Assembly (NCBI GenBank): GCA_013151415.1
Contig: JAADII010000049.1
Location: 1 to 57,163, forward strand
Reading direction: 5' to 3'
From: Chloroflexota bacterium
Lineage (GTDB): Bacteria > Chloroflexota > Anaerolineae > J102
Length of the DNA: 57,163 nt
Shown here: positions 50,715 to 57,163 of the stretch, piece after piece
Layout of the letters: each line of letters opens with the position of its first letter
Position numbering within the stretch: the first letter of the stretch is position 1
The notes under the pieces: model-generated
Told to the model about the DNA's origin: nothing
What the model saw: the letters and a program-made list of their open reading frames with translations, nothing else
Database searches by the model: none
Made by a program: the position numbers and the translations under genes

Positions 50715-51698
50715 TTATGGTCGATGCGGGTCTGGCTGCTGCGCCTTGATGGTTTGCAATAATGTGCGGGTTTCGCTCAACCGAACGCGCCACATGGCGG
50801 CAATGGTTGGCAGCGCAGATGACAAATCGCCGTACATGGCTTGCCATGCCTCCGCCAATTCGTCCAAATCCCGCATGAGGCGAGCGAAATGATCGTAGGT
50901 GATGGCCGAACGCATGAGGTTGGTGAGCATCACTCGCCGATCGCCAAAACCGCTGGGCAGTTTTCCCTGACGGCTCAAACGCCGGATATCGTCCCGGCTG
51001 AGATAAAAACCGCTGGATGCGGGAACCAACAAGTAGGCGGCGATCTCCCGCAAACCGGTTTTGGGGTCTTCCAACAGAGAGGAGGCCGAGATGGAGGAGA
51101 GGATCGGGGATGAGGAGAGATGCAAGGCTTGCGAGGCATCGCCCATATCTCGACGATGGTCCAACGCGAGCTCCAGAGTCAATTCGGCCAGTGTGGCGTA
51201 GAAAGGCGCGTTTTGCTGACGAATGGCCTGGACCAAAGCTGGCAGCCAGACCAGCAGATGTTGATCGAGGAATGCGCGTTGCACATTCCGAACGCGCTGT
51301 GCGTGCGTAAGTTGGCCATTTTCCAAGGCCTGGGACTCCGCGGCGCATAGAGAGGCCAGCAATGCCAGCTCAATGCCGATATGATCGGGCGCTTCATTTT
51401 GCGTCGCGGCGTCAAAGCCTGCGCGAACATAAAATTCGGCCACAGCCGCACTACTCGGGCCGCCCATCATGGCCTGAGAATCGAGAAAAACGCTTTGGTA
51501 AGGAAATACATTGAGTCCGAAAAGATGATAATGTGCGGCCGCGGCTTCGTCTGGATCGCATGTGGATGGCAACGCCTGGGCCAAAGGGTCGATGTGACGA
51601 GAGTAATCGAAAAGCGCTTTGGTGAGACCATGCCGAAAAATCTGGCCGAACAATGCATAGGTGTGCGCGCGAGCACGCGTTCGCTCGGTGGCGTTCAT
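50715..51698 (-). CDS. TorD/DmsD-family molybdoenzyme chaperone
   Basis: 327 residues, well above the family norm of about 200. All-helical; the diagnostic NEAPDHIGIELALLASLCAA (TorD motif ExPDHxxxEL) lies at about 101-120. The C-terminal third (from about 215, KTGLREIAAYLLVPASSGFY) looks like an added helical module. TorD-type chaperones bind the Tat signal of a molybdopterin oxidoreductase and guard cofactor insertion. No such enzyme is in the window. It is divergent from the DUF2202/cytochrome cluster and is followed by glpX. Confidence 0.85.
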   Translation of the reverse strand: MNATERTRARAHTYALFGQIFRHGLTKALFDYSRHIDPLAQALPSTCDPDEAAAAHYHLFGLNVFPYQSVFLDSQAMMGGPSSAAVAEFYVRAGFDAATQNEAPDHIGIELALLASLCAAESQALENGQLTHAQRVRNVQRAFLDQHLLVWLPALVQAIRQQNAPFYATLAELTLELALDHRRDMGDASQALHLSSSPILSSISASSLLEDPKTGLREIAAYLLVPASSGFYLSRDDIRRLSRQGKLPSGFGDRRVMLTNLMRSAITYDHFARLMRDLDELAEAWQAMYGDLSSALPTIAAMWRVRLSETRTLLQTIKAQQPDPHRP

Positions 51699-51902
51699 AT
51701 GAAAATTCTAATGTATCTCTCTGTGATTATCAAAGTCACGTGCAAACCGTTTCCATCATCCCATCCCGTCTCCATAAGATCTCCACATTTCCTCCCCGGT
51801 TTCTCCAAGATCAGGCTCTATACTGGAGTTGAAATCGAGAAAGCGCTCACGCTTCTCACCCATCAACTCGAACACCATCATCCTACAAGGGAGGATAATA
51901 AA

Positions 51903-52790
51903 ATGAAACGCAACAAGAAATTAGCATATGGATTGGCGGCCGGCGCGCTGGCGCTCGTTGTGGCCGCTTTTGGAACTGCGGTTGCCGCGCAGTCTCTCGA
52001 GCCCGCATCAGACGCGGCTCCTGTCGTCAACGAAAGCGTTAGCCAACCGATAGCGGCGCCGCAAAGCTTCGGCCCTTATGGCATTGGCAATCGAACCGGT
52101 GGTCAGGGCCCGGGCTTGCACGACCCCTCGCTAACCCTGCCGCCCGCCAGTGAAGTGGATGAACAAGAAATCGCTGACCTGCTGTGGATGCGAGAAGAAG
52201 AAAAACTGGCGCGCGACGTTTACACCACTTTGGGCGAACAATGGGATTTGCCCGTGTTCAGCAACATTCCTCGTTCTGAACAACGCCACATGGACGCCGT
52301 GGGCGTACTCCTGGATCGTTATGACATCGAGGACCCGGTTGGCGACAACGGGGTGGGCGTATTCACAGACCCTGAGTTGCAATCCCTTTACGACCAACTC
52401 ACGGAGCAGGGAAACGCGTCCGCGGTTGACGCCATCCTGGTGGGAGGCGCCATCGAGGAGCTCGACATCCTCGATCTACAAGACCGAATGGCCAACACCG
52501 ACAACGCGGACATCCAACAAGTCTATGAACGATTGATGGCTGGGTCCGAAAATCATCTCCGAGCGTTTGCGACCCTGTATGAACAACAAACCGGCGAGAC
52601 GTATGCGCCCCAATACATGGACCAGGCGGCTCTCGACGCTATCCTGAGCGGCGCCAACGGTCATGGCGGCCAAGGCGGCGGTCATGGCCAAGGCGGTGGA
52701 CACGGCCAGGGCGGTGGACATGGCCAAGGCGGCGGTCACGGCCAAGGCGGCGGTCACGGCCAGGGCGGTGGCCTCTTCAACAACGGGTAA
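51903..52790 (+). CDS. Secreted DUF2202 (ferritin-like) protein with HGQGGG-repeat tail
   Basis: 295 residues from ATG 51903 with GGGAGG eight bases upstream. Signal peptide 1-30 (LAYGLAAGALALVVAAFGTA, AVAAQS cleavage). The DUF2202 domain (about 85-245) starts EIADLLWMREEEKLARDVY and has EQRH (an ExxH motif), GAIEELDILDLQDRM and SENHLRAF, compatible with a helical di-metal fold, although metal binding is not shown. The tail is a degenerate HGGQGGG followed by five HGQGGG units, rich in His and Gly. It is the first gene of a plus-strand cluster with cytochrome b 75 bases later. Function unknown. Confidence 0.88.
   Translation: MKRNKKLAYGLAAGALALVVAAFGTAVAAQSLEPASDAAPVVNESVSQPIAAPQSFGPYGIGNRTGGQGPGLHDPSLTLPPASEVDEQEIADLLWMREEEKLARDVYTTLGEQWDLPVFSNIPRSEQRHMDAVGVLLDRYDIEDPVGDNGVGVFTDPELQSLYDQLTEQGNASAVDAILVGGAIEELDILDLQDRMANTDNADIQQVYERLMAGSENHLRAFATLYEQQTGETYAPQYMDQAALDAILSGANGHGGQGGGHGQGGGHGQGGGHGQGGGHGQGGGHGQGGGLFNNG
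52662..52772 (+). repeat. 18-bp coding tandem repeat (HGQGGG x5)
   Basis: Five 18-base units (GGTCATGGCCAAGGCGG-type) at 52683-52772, preceded by one 21-base degenerate unit. Third-position differences (CAT/CAC, CAA/CAG, GGC/GGT) show that the units are maintained at protein level rather than freshly amplified. Confidence 0.85.
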
Positions 52791-52865
52791 ACCTTCCTCC
52801 TCATTGGTGCGACGCACTGCATAATGTGCGTCGCACCAAGCATTTCCGCCGCGGAGGGAAAAGCC

Positions 52866-54206
52866 ATGATTCAAACCGGCGACAAACCTCTTTCCACCTA
52901 TCCTCACCGTCGCGATCGCGAAGTGGAGCGAAACCGCATGAAGGCGGTGATGAACAATCTCATCCTCCATCTTCATCCCGCCAAGGTCCCGGCCCCAGCC
53001 CTGAAATTCACCTACACATGGGGACTGGGGGGTCTTGCCACGTTGCTGACGCTCACACTCATCGGCACGGGCATTTTACTCATGTTTCGCTACGACGCCA
53101 GCGTGGAACGCGCCTACGCCAGCGTTCAATATCTGGAAACCCAGGTTTATTTTGGTTCCATGCTCCGATCGGTGCACCATTGGGCGGGCAATCTGCTCCT
53201 CGTCGTCGCGTTCCTGCACATGATACGCGTGTTTGTGACAGGCGGCTACAAGCAAGGTCGCGGGATCAACTGGCTAGTGGGCCTGGGTCTCCTGTTGTTG
53301 GTGGTCGCGTTCAATTTCACCGGGTATTTATTGCCCTGGGATCAGCTGGCTTATTGGGCCGTGACTGTGGCGACTCATTTGTTGAGTTACATCCCCCTGG
53401 TGGGCGGCGGCATCAACAATTTTTTACTGGCAGGCCCGGAAGTGGGCCAGGATGCGCTGCGGAATTTCTACGCCATTCATGTGGCCGTGCTGCCCGCCGC
53501 CATTCTGGCCGTCATGACTTATCACTTTTGGCGCATCCGCAAAGATGGCGGAGTGTCGCAGCCAAAGCGTAAAGAACGCGCGCTCAAACTGACAACCATC
53601 CCGCATTTGGTGCAAATCGAACTGGTCGCGGCCGTGACGCTGCTCACCACGCTTTTTCTGTGGGCCATGTTCGTTCCCGCGCCGTTGGAAGCGTTGGCCA
53701 ACCCTTCACAACCCCCCAATCCGGCCAAAGCGGCCTGGTATTTCTTGGGTTTGCAAGAGATGCTGTTGCACATGCATCCACTGGCCGCATTGGCGCTACC
53801 CGGCATTATCTTTGCCGGTCTGGCCTTGCTTCCCTGGTGGGACGCGCGCGAGGATGACATAGGCGTGTATTTTCGTTCTGCCATCGGCGAACGCGCGGCG
53901 CTAATCGCCGTAGCTTTGGGGGTGCTCTTGCCTCCGGCGCTGGTGATATTGGATGAATTTTGGGTGGATTTCCCCGGTTGGCTGCCCTGGCTTCCCACAC
54001 TCATTTCCAATGGCTTCATTCCTCTGGCGCTGACGCTGGGCGGCTTGACCGCCATATATGTTTTGTTTCGTCGCGCGCTTCGCGCCAATCATAGTGAAGC
54101 GACGCTGGGACTGTTTCTCTTTCTCTTCGTGAGCCTGGTCACGCTCACGTTCATCGGCGTGTTCTTCCGCGGCCCCAACATGGCGCTTGTCTGGCCATTT
54201 TCGTAG
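52866..54206 (+). CDS. Fused b6-type cytochrome b (cytochrome b6 plus subunit IV in one chain)
   Basis: 446 residues from ATG 52866 with GGAGG upstream. Four heme-ligand histidines: H104 or H105 with H118 in helix B (RSVHHWAGNLLLVVAFLHM) and H205 with H220 in helix D. The 14-residue gap in helix D is the b6f spacing, not the bc1 spacing. GYLLPWDQLAYWAVTVAT carries the conserved Qo-side helix. The C-terminal part (about 260-446) resembles subunit IV with AKAAWYFLGLQEML; the PEWY signature reads AAWY. It oxidises menaquinol or similar and passes electrons to the Rieske protein. Core of a four-gene respiratory cluster. Confidence 0.93.
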   Translation: MIQTGDKPLSTYPHRRDREVERNRMKAVMNNLILHLHPAKVPAPALKFTYTWGLGGLATLLTLTLIGTGILLMFRYDASVERAYASVQYLETQVYFGSMLRSVHHWAGNLLLVVAFLHMIRVFVTGGYKQGRGINWLVGLGLLLLVVAFNFTGYLLPWDQLAYWAVTVATHLLSYIPLVGGGINNFLLAGPEVGQDALRNFYAIHVAVLPAAILAVMTYHFWRIRKDGGVSQPKRKERALKLTTIPHLVQIELVAAVTLLTTLFLWAMFVPAPLEALANPSQPPNPAKAAWYFLGLQEMLLHMHPLAALALPGIIFAGLALLPWWDAREDDIGVYFRSAIGERAALIAVALGVLLPPALVILDEFWVDFPGWLPWLPTLISNGFIPLALTLGGLTAIYVLFRRALRANHSEATLGLFLFLFVSLVTLTFIGVFFRGPNMALVWPFS

Positions 54207-54283
54207 CCATCGCTCAAAAAGGCTTTGTCTATTTTCATCGCCCATGAGCCGATTTTCAGACTATTTGGCAAAGGAGTCATCCC

Positions 54284-54766
54284 ATGAAAGCATCCACTGA
54301 AATGAGCCGACGCCATTTCCTAAGGCTGGGTGCAAATGCATTGGCCGCTCTGGCCACACTGGAGATCTTGGGAGCCAGCCTGCTCTTTCTGAAGCCGCGC
54401 AGCATGGAAGGTGAATTCGGCGGCATGGTCAAGGCCGGGCCAACGGATAGCTTCCCGCCTGGAAGCATCACCGAGTTTCCCGATGGCCGCTTTTTTCTCA
54501 TCCGCGCCAAAGATGGCGGTTTCCTGGCCGTGTATCGCCGCTGCACTCATCTCGGATGTGCGGTGAGCTGGGAGCCGGCCGCGAATGAATTCGTTTGCCC
54601 GTGTCATGGCTCGCATTTCGATTTTTACGGCGATGTGCAAAATCCACCCGCGCCGCGCGCGTTGGACGCGTTTGCAGTCCATATCGAAGAGGGCGACGTT
54701 TGGGTGGACACCTCTCGCCCCCAATCTCGAGACGAATTCAAGAGCGATCAGCTCGTTTACGCCTAA
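54284..54766 (+). CDS. Rieske [2Fe-2S] protein with Tat signal
   Basis: 160 residues. Twin-arginine signal SRRHFLRLG (8-16) followed by a hydrophobic anchor. The cluster ligands are complete: C87-T-H89-L-G-C92 (CTHLGC) and C105-P-C107-H108 (CPCHGSHFD), including the disulfide cysteines, as in respiratory Rieske proteins. It takes an electron from quinol at the Qo site of the neighbouring cytochrome b and gives it to the cytochrome c encoded next. AAAGGAG lies seven bases before the ATG; the gap to cytochrome b is 77 bases. Confidence 0.95.
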   Translation: MKASTEMSRRHFLRLGANALAALATLEILGASLLFLKPRSMEGEFGGMVKAGPTDSFPPGSITEFPDGRFFLIRAKDGGFLAVYRRCTHLGCAVSWEPAANEFVCPCHGSHFDFYGDVQNPPAPRALDAFAVHIEEGDVWVDTSRPQSRDEFKSDQLVYA

Positions 54767-54862
54767 CCCAGCCGCTTAGACGCAAAATTGGCCCAATCCT
54801 TGTTTCAAAATAGACCTACAGTGCGCAGGCGCACGCCGAAACAGATGAAAATCGCTTGCGCC

Positions 54863-55003
54863 GACCAACGTAGACCAAAGTAGACCAAGATAGACGATGG
54901 GCCTTTTGGTCTATGTTGGTCCTATGGTCTATGTTATGGTCTACCTTGGTCTGAGCGCTCATCAAGGCCTGTGCGACCGACATCGGACATTGGACATTGG
55001 ACG
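54863..55003. repeat. Inverted short-tandem array E (words TAGACCAA and GGACATT)
   Basis: The left arm (54863-54895) has four GACC/TAGAC words; the right arm (54906-54955) has five GGTCTA/TTGGTC words in the inverse orientation, around a 10-base loop. About 25 bases further, ATCGGACATTGGACATTGG (54982-55000) adds a different direct word. Between the Rieske and cytochrome c genes. Confidence 0.75.
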
Positions 55004-55034
55004 CTTATTTTCGAAGCAGCACTGGAGACGTTTT

Positions 55035-55853
55035 ATGAATTCGCGATACATGCTCATCACCTTGGCCGGATTATTGATCCTGGTCATTGCTTTGCCTCTC
55101 TACGCCTGGATGGAGCCGGCGCGCATGGAGAAAGCGCAACAAGCGCTACGCGAGGCCAATGCGATCGATGCAGCGCTAATCTATGTGGAGCATTGCGCGG
55201 CCTGCCATGGCGAGAATGGCGAAGGCGGAAGCGGCCCGGCCCTTAACAGCCTGCAGATTCTCACCAACCACGATGACGAGGCCATTCGCAACGCCATCGT
55301 CTACGGCCCTCCACGAACGAACTCCATTATGCCCGCGTTTGGCGATCGCCTGACCTCAACCGAGGTGGACGCGTTGGTGCAATATATCCGTTCGTGGGAG
55401 GCCACAGCCATTTGGGTTGAGAACCCGCGCGGAACCGCCCAAGGCGGCGGCCCACCCTGGCTTCGCACCGCGCCCGACACAAACGCGTCTGGGCGAGATC
55501 AGGGACAGGGCGGAGGACCGCCGGAAGGGCGAGGGTGGCGAAGATTCAACGCACCCCAACAGCCCCTCCAACAAAACGCCGCACTTCATTTTACGGGTGA
55601 AGTGGTGCAAGTGACGAACAATCGACTCACTTTTCGCGATGAAACGGGCGCAGAACGAGACGCCATGCTCGGCCCGCCCTGGTGGTGGTCGGAAAACGGC
55701 ATCGAACTCCTCACGGGCGATCCCATCGAACTGGAAGGGTTCGAATCGCCAGACCACATGGAGGTGAATTGGCTGGAGAACCTGCGCACAGGCCAACGCA
55801 TTGAACTACGCACCCCCGATGGCGCGCCTGTCTGGACGCGGCCCGACGGCTAA
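55035..55853 (+). CDS. Membrane-anchored monoheme cytochrome c with an extra C-terminal domain
   Basis: 272 residues from ATG 55035 with GGAG seven bases upstream; the long frame starting at 54897 only reads through the repeat array. Helix 5-24 anchors it. The heme site is C54-A-A-C57-H58 (CAACHGENGEGGSGPAL) and the distal Met is M99 in SIMPAFGD. A Gly/Pro-rich linker (about 140-185) leads to a beta-rich C-terminal domain (about 190-272, FTGEVVQVTNNRLTFRDETG, MLGPPWWWSENGIELLTGD) that looks like an OB-type fold. It should accept electrons from the Rieske protein. The added domain resembles one I have seen in DUF2202-associated proteins. Confidence 0.9.
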   Translation: MNSRYMLITLAGLLILVIALPLYAWMEPARMEKAQQALREANAIDAALIYVEHCAACHGENGEGGSGPALNSLQILTNHDDEAIRNAIVYGPPRTNSIMPAFGDRLTSTEVDALVQYIRSWEATAIWVENPRGTAQGGGPPWLRTAPDTNASGRDQGQGGGPPEGRGWRRFNAPQQPLQQNAALHFTGEVVQVTNNRLTFRDETGAERDAMLGPPWWWSENGIELLTGDPIELEGFESPDHMEVNWLENLRTGQRIELRTPDGAPVWTRPDG

Positions 55854-55883
55854 AAGCCACCTACACCTACTCTATTAGGCGTG

Positions 55884-55921
55884 AAGCGTCCTGGCAAACT
55901 GCGGAGTTGGTCAGGACGCTT
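55884..55921 (+). terminator. Terminator of the cytochrome cluster
   Basis: A perfect 10-base stem (AAGCGTCCTG with CAGGACGCTT) and an 18-base loop, followed by GGTTTTCC, 30 bases after the cytochrome c stop. Confidence 0.65.
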
Positions 55922-55957
55922 GGTTTTCCAAGAACATCGCGCCCTTTCACCCCTCGT

Positions 55958-55987
55958 TTGCGCCCGGAAATGAATTCGTGCTACACT
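55958..55987 (+). promoter_or_regulatory. Predicted pyrC promoter with extended -10
   Basis: TTGCGC (55958-55963), an 18-base spacer ending in TGC, and TACACT (55982-55987). Transcription would begin near 55994, immediately before the leader hairpin. Confidence 0.5.
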
Positions 55988-55996
55988 AAATGCAGA

Positions 55997-56040
55997 CCCC
56001 GCCGGAGGCAACGTCGCCGCCCTCCTTGCGGGGATTTTTT
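55997..56040 (+). terminator. Terminator-like hairpin in the pyrC leader (possible attenuator)
   Basis: CCCCGC-C-GGAGG pairs with CCTCC-TT-GCGGGG around a 12-base loop, followed by ATTTTTTG. It lies between the predicted pyrC promoter and the ATG at 56069, so it would stop pyrC transcription unless read through. It could also simply be a second terminator for the upstream cluster. Confidence 0.65.
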
Positions 56041-56068
56041 GAGATAGCCGATAAACCGAGAACATCCC

Positions 56069-57081
56069 ATGCCCTATCTTCGTCTGCCCGGCCTGATCGA
56101 TCCCCATGTTCATTTACGCGAACCGGGCCTCATACACAAGGAAGACCTGCACACCGGAACCCAAGCCGCGGTGGCGGGCGGTTTCACCACCGTGTTGGAT
56201 ATGCCCAACACAAGGCCGCCCACCACCGACCTCAAGGCATTGAGCGAAAAGACCCGACTTGCGGCAGCGAAAGCTGTTTGCGATGTCGGGTTTTTTGTGG
56301 CCGCAACCAACGACTCGCCGCCGCATCTCGCGGCCGCGGCAGCGAAGCAAGCATGCGGTCTGAAGATCTACGTCTCCGAGACCTTTGGCAGCCTGCGCAT
56401 CGAAAAACTGGAGACCCTGGCCGCGTATTTTGCGACCTGGCCCGGTCCCGGCCCCATTGCGGTCCACGCGGAAGACGCGATGCTGGCCGCGTGCATCGCG
56501 CTGGCCGAACTTTACGACCAACATCTGCACGTGGTTCATGTCAGCTTGAAGAGCGAAATCGAGCTAATCCGCCGCGCCAAGGAGCGGGGGTTGCGCGTCA
56601 CCTGCGAGGTGACGCCCCACCATCTCTACCTCACCCAGGCCGACCTCCCGCGGCTCGGCCCCTTCGGCCTGATGAAGCCGCCGCTGGCCCAGGAGCGCGA
56701 TCGTCAGGCCCTATGGGATAATCTGGACATCATCGACTGCATCGCCACCGACCATGCCCCCCACACCATCGAAGAGAAACTGAGTGATAATCCGCCTCCC
56801 GGCGTGCCCGGCCTGGAAACCGCGCTCCCCCTCATGCTGCTGGCCGTTCACGAAGGCCGCCTCAGCCTCGACGATCTCATCGCCAAAATGCATTTCAACC
56901 CGGCCCGAATCTACCACCTTCCACCGCAACCCGACACTTACATCGAAGTGGACTGGACGCGCGATACGAGTTCCCCAAACATGGCTGGCGCACAAAAGCG
57001 GACTGGAGTCCTTTTAGCGACATGCCGGCCCGCGGCCGCGTTGTCCGGGTGGTTCTGCGCGGCAAGAGCCTCATATTGTGA
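56069..57081 (+). CDS. pyrC: Dihydroorotase, CAD-like, with a one-base frameshift near the 3' end
   Basis: ATG 56069 opens a frame encoding [15 protein letters not shown] (metal-binding HxH), [14 protein letters not shown] with the presumed carboxylated Lys, [19 protein letters not shown] and [10 protein letters not shown], the metal and catalytic set of the CAD-like type I dihydroorotase. It forms dihydroorotate from carbamoyl aspartate in pyrimidine synthesis. At about 56963 the frame breaks: upstream reads VDWTR, downstream in another frame reads [17 protein letters not shown] and [12 protein letters not shown], ending at TGA 57079-57081. The original frame instead runs open to the window edge as nonsense. 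One base seems missing, from sequencing error or real mutation. About 337 residues if repaired. Confidence 0.88.
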
Positions 57082-57163
57082 ACAATCTGCGCCATATCGC
57101 AATTCAGCCAACGTTATGACAGAGATGGCCGCCTCCGTCAACCCCTCATCAAGCAAGCGCTGT
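56938..57163 (-). CDS. PIN-domain (VapC-like) fragment entering from the right edge
   Basis: A minus-strand frame open at the right edge reads [20 protein letters not shown] then [26 protein letters not shown] is the typical motif around the first PIN active-site Glu of VapC RNases. Beyond about residue 35 the frame runs antisense to the end of pyrC and matches nothing, so the toxin is either truncated or frameshifted here. The N-terminus lies outside the window. Only about 75 residues are visible. Confidence 0.4.
   Translation of the reverse strand, partial: QRLLDEGLTEAAISVITLAELRYGADCSQYEALAAQNHPDNAAAGRHVAKRTPVRFCAPAMFGELVSRVQSTSM

Noticed and set aside
49711-51348. 545-codon reading of the GlpX frame
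   Set aside because: The part upstream of 50673 is antisense to torD, and only the C-terminal 320 codons match GlpX at its normal length.
52662-52772. CRISPR-like array at the DUF2202 3' end
   Set aside because: Units are 18 bases, contiguous, in frame and encode HGQGGG; there are no spacers.

Overview
The window reads as a piece of a chromosome from a Chloroflexota bacterium, most likely from the Anaerolineae/Caldilineae side. The pointers are indirect: very long secreted proteins with Thr/Pro linkers and a C-terminal YLP-type tail, an SH3 plus beta-propeller lipoprotein, a DUF2202 protein beside a cytochrome b/Rieske/cytochrome c cluster, and an ApgM-type phosphoglycerate mutase. The lineage is inferred, not proven. 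I found no rRNA, tRNA, CRISPR array, insertion sequence or prophage.

Layout. 1-14.5 kb (minus strand) holds three secreted protein genes in a row. The first transcribed is a 3756-residue giant that carries what looks like the calcium-binding and pore-forming part of an anthrax protective-antigen-like toxin, followed by two tandem glycine-rich units, CARDB, malectin-like and fibronectin-type modules. 14.5-22 kb: ApgM phosphoglycerate mutase; a four-gene MacA/MacB-type export operon ending in a beta-propeller lipoprotein; a Yip1-family membrane protein. 22-33 kb: Rex redox repressor with a probable autoregulatory operator, a MOCOS-like PLP enzyme with a methyltransferase, RNase J, dodecin, a MaoC hydratase, a metallo-beta-lactamase-fold hydrolase, a DnaE-family polymerase and a PfpI protein. 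33-41 kb: YtxH, an MntA/HepT toxin-antitoxin pair, a large Rossmann protein, a fused E1 alpha-beta dehydrogenase, a PH-domain membrane protein, uracil phosphoribosyltransferase and dCMP deaminase.

41-46.5 kb is an exopolysaccharide operon (two glycosyltransferases, a polyprenyl glycosylphosphotransferase, and an M20 hydrolase in the middle). 46.6-51.7 kb contains the conserved rpmH-rnpA-yidD-yidC-jag cluster preceded by torD and glpX. 51.9-55.9 kb is a respiratory cluster: DUF2202 protein, fused b6-type cytochrome b, Tat-exported Rieske protein and membrane-anchored cytochrome c with an extra C-terminal domain. The right edge holds a CAD-like dihydroorotase gene with an apparent one-base frameshift near its 3' end and a terminator-like hairpin in its leader, and a fragment of a PIN-domain gene.

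Two things stand out. One is the protective-antigen-like module inside the giant secreted protein. The other is a family of intergenic elements (about 34.6, 36.6, 41.0, 48.9 and 54.9 kb) built on one plan, a 6-10 base word in tandem and usually again inverted after a spacer, but using a different word at each site.
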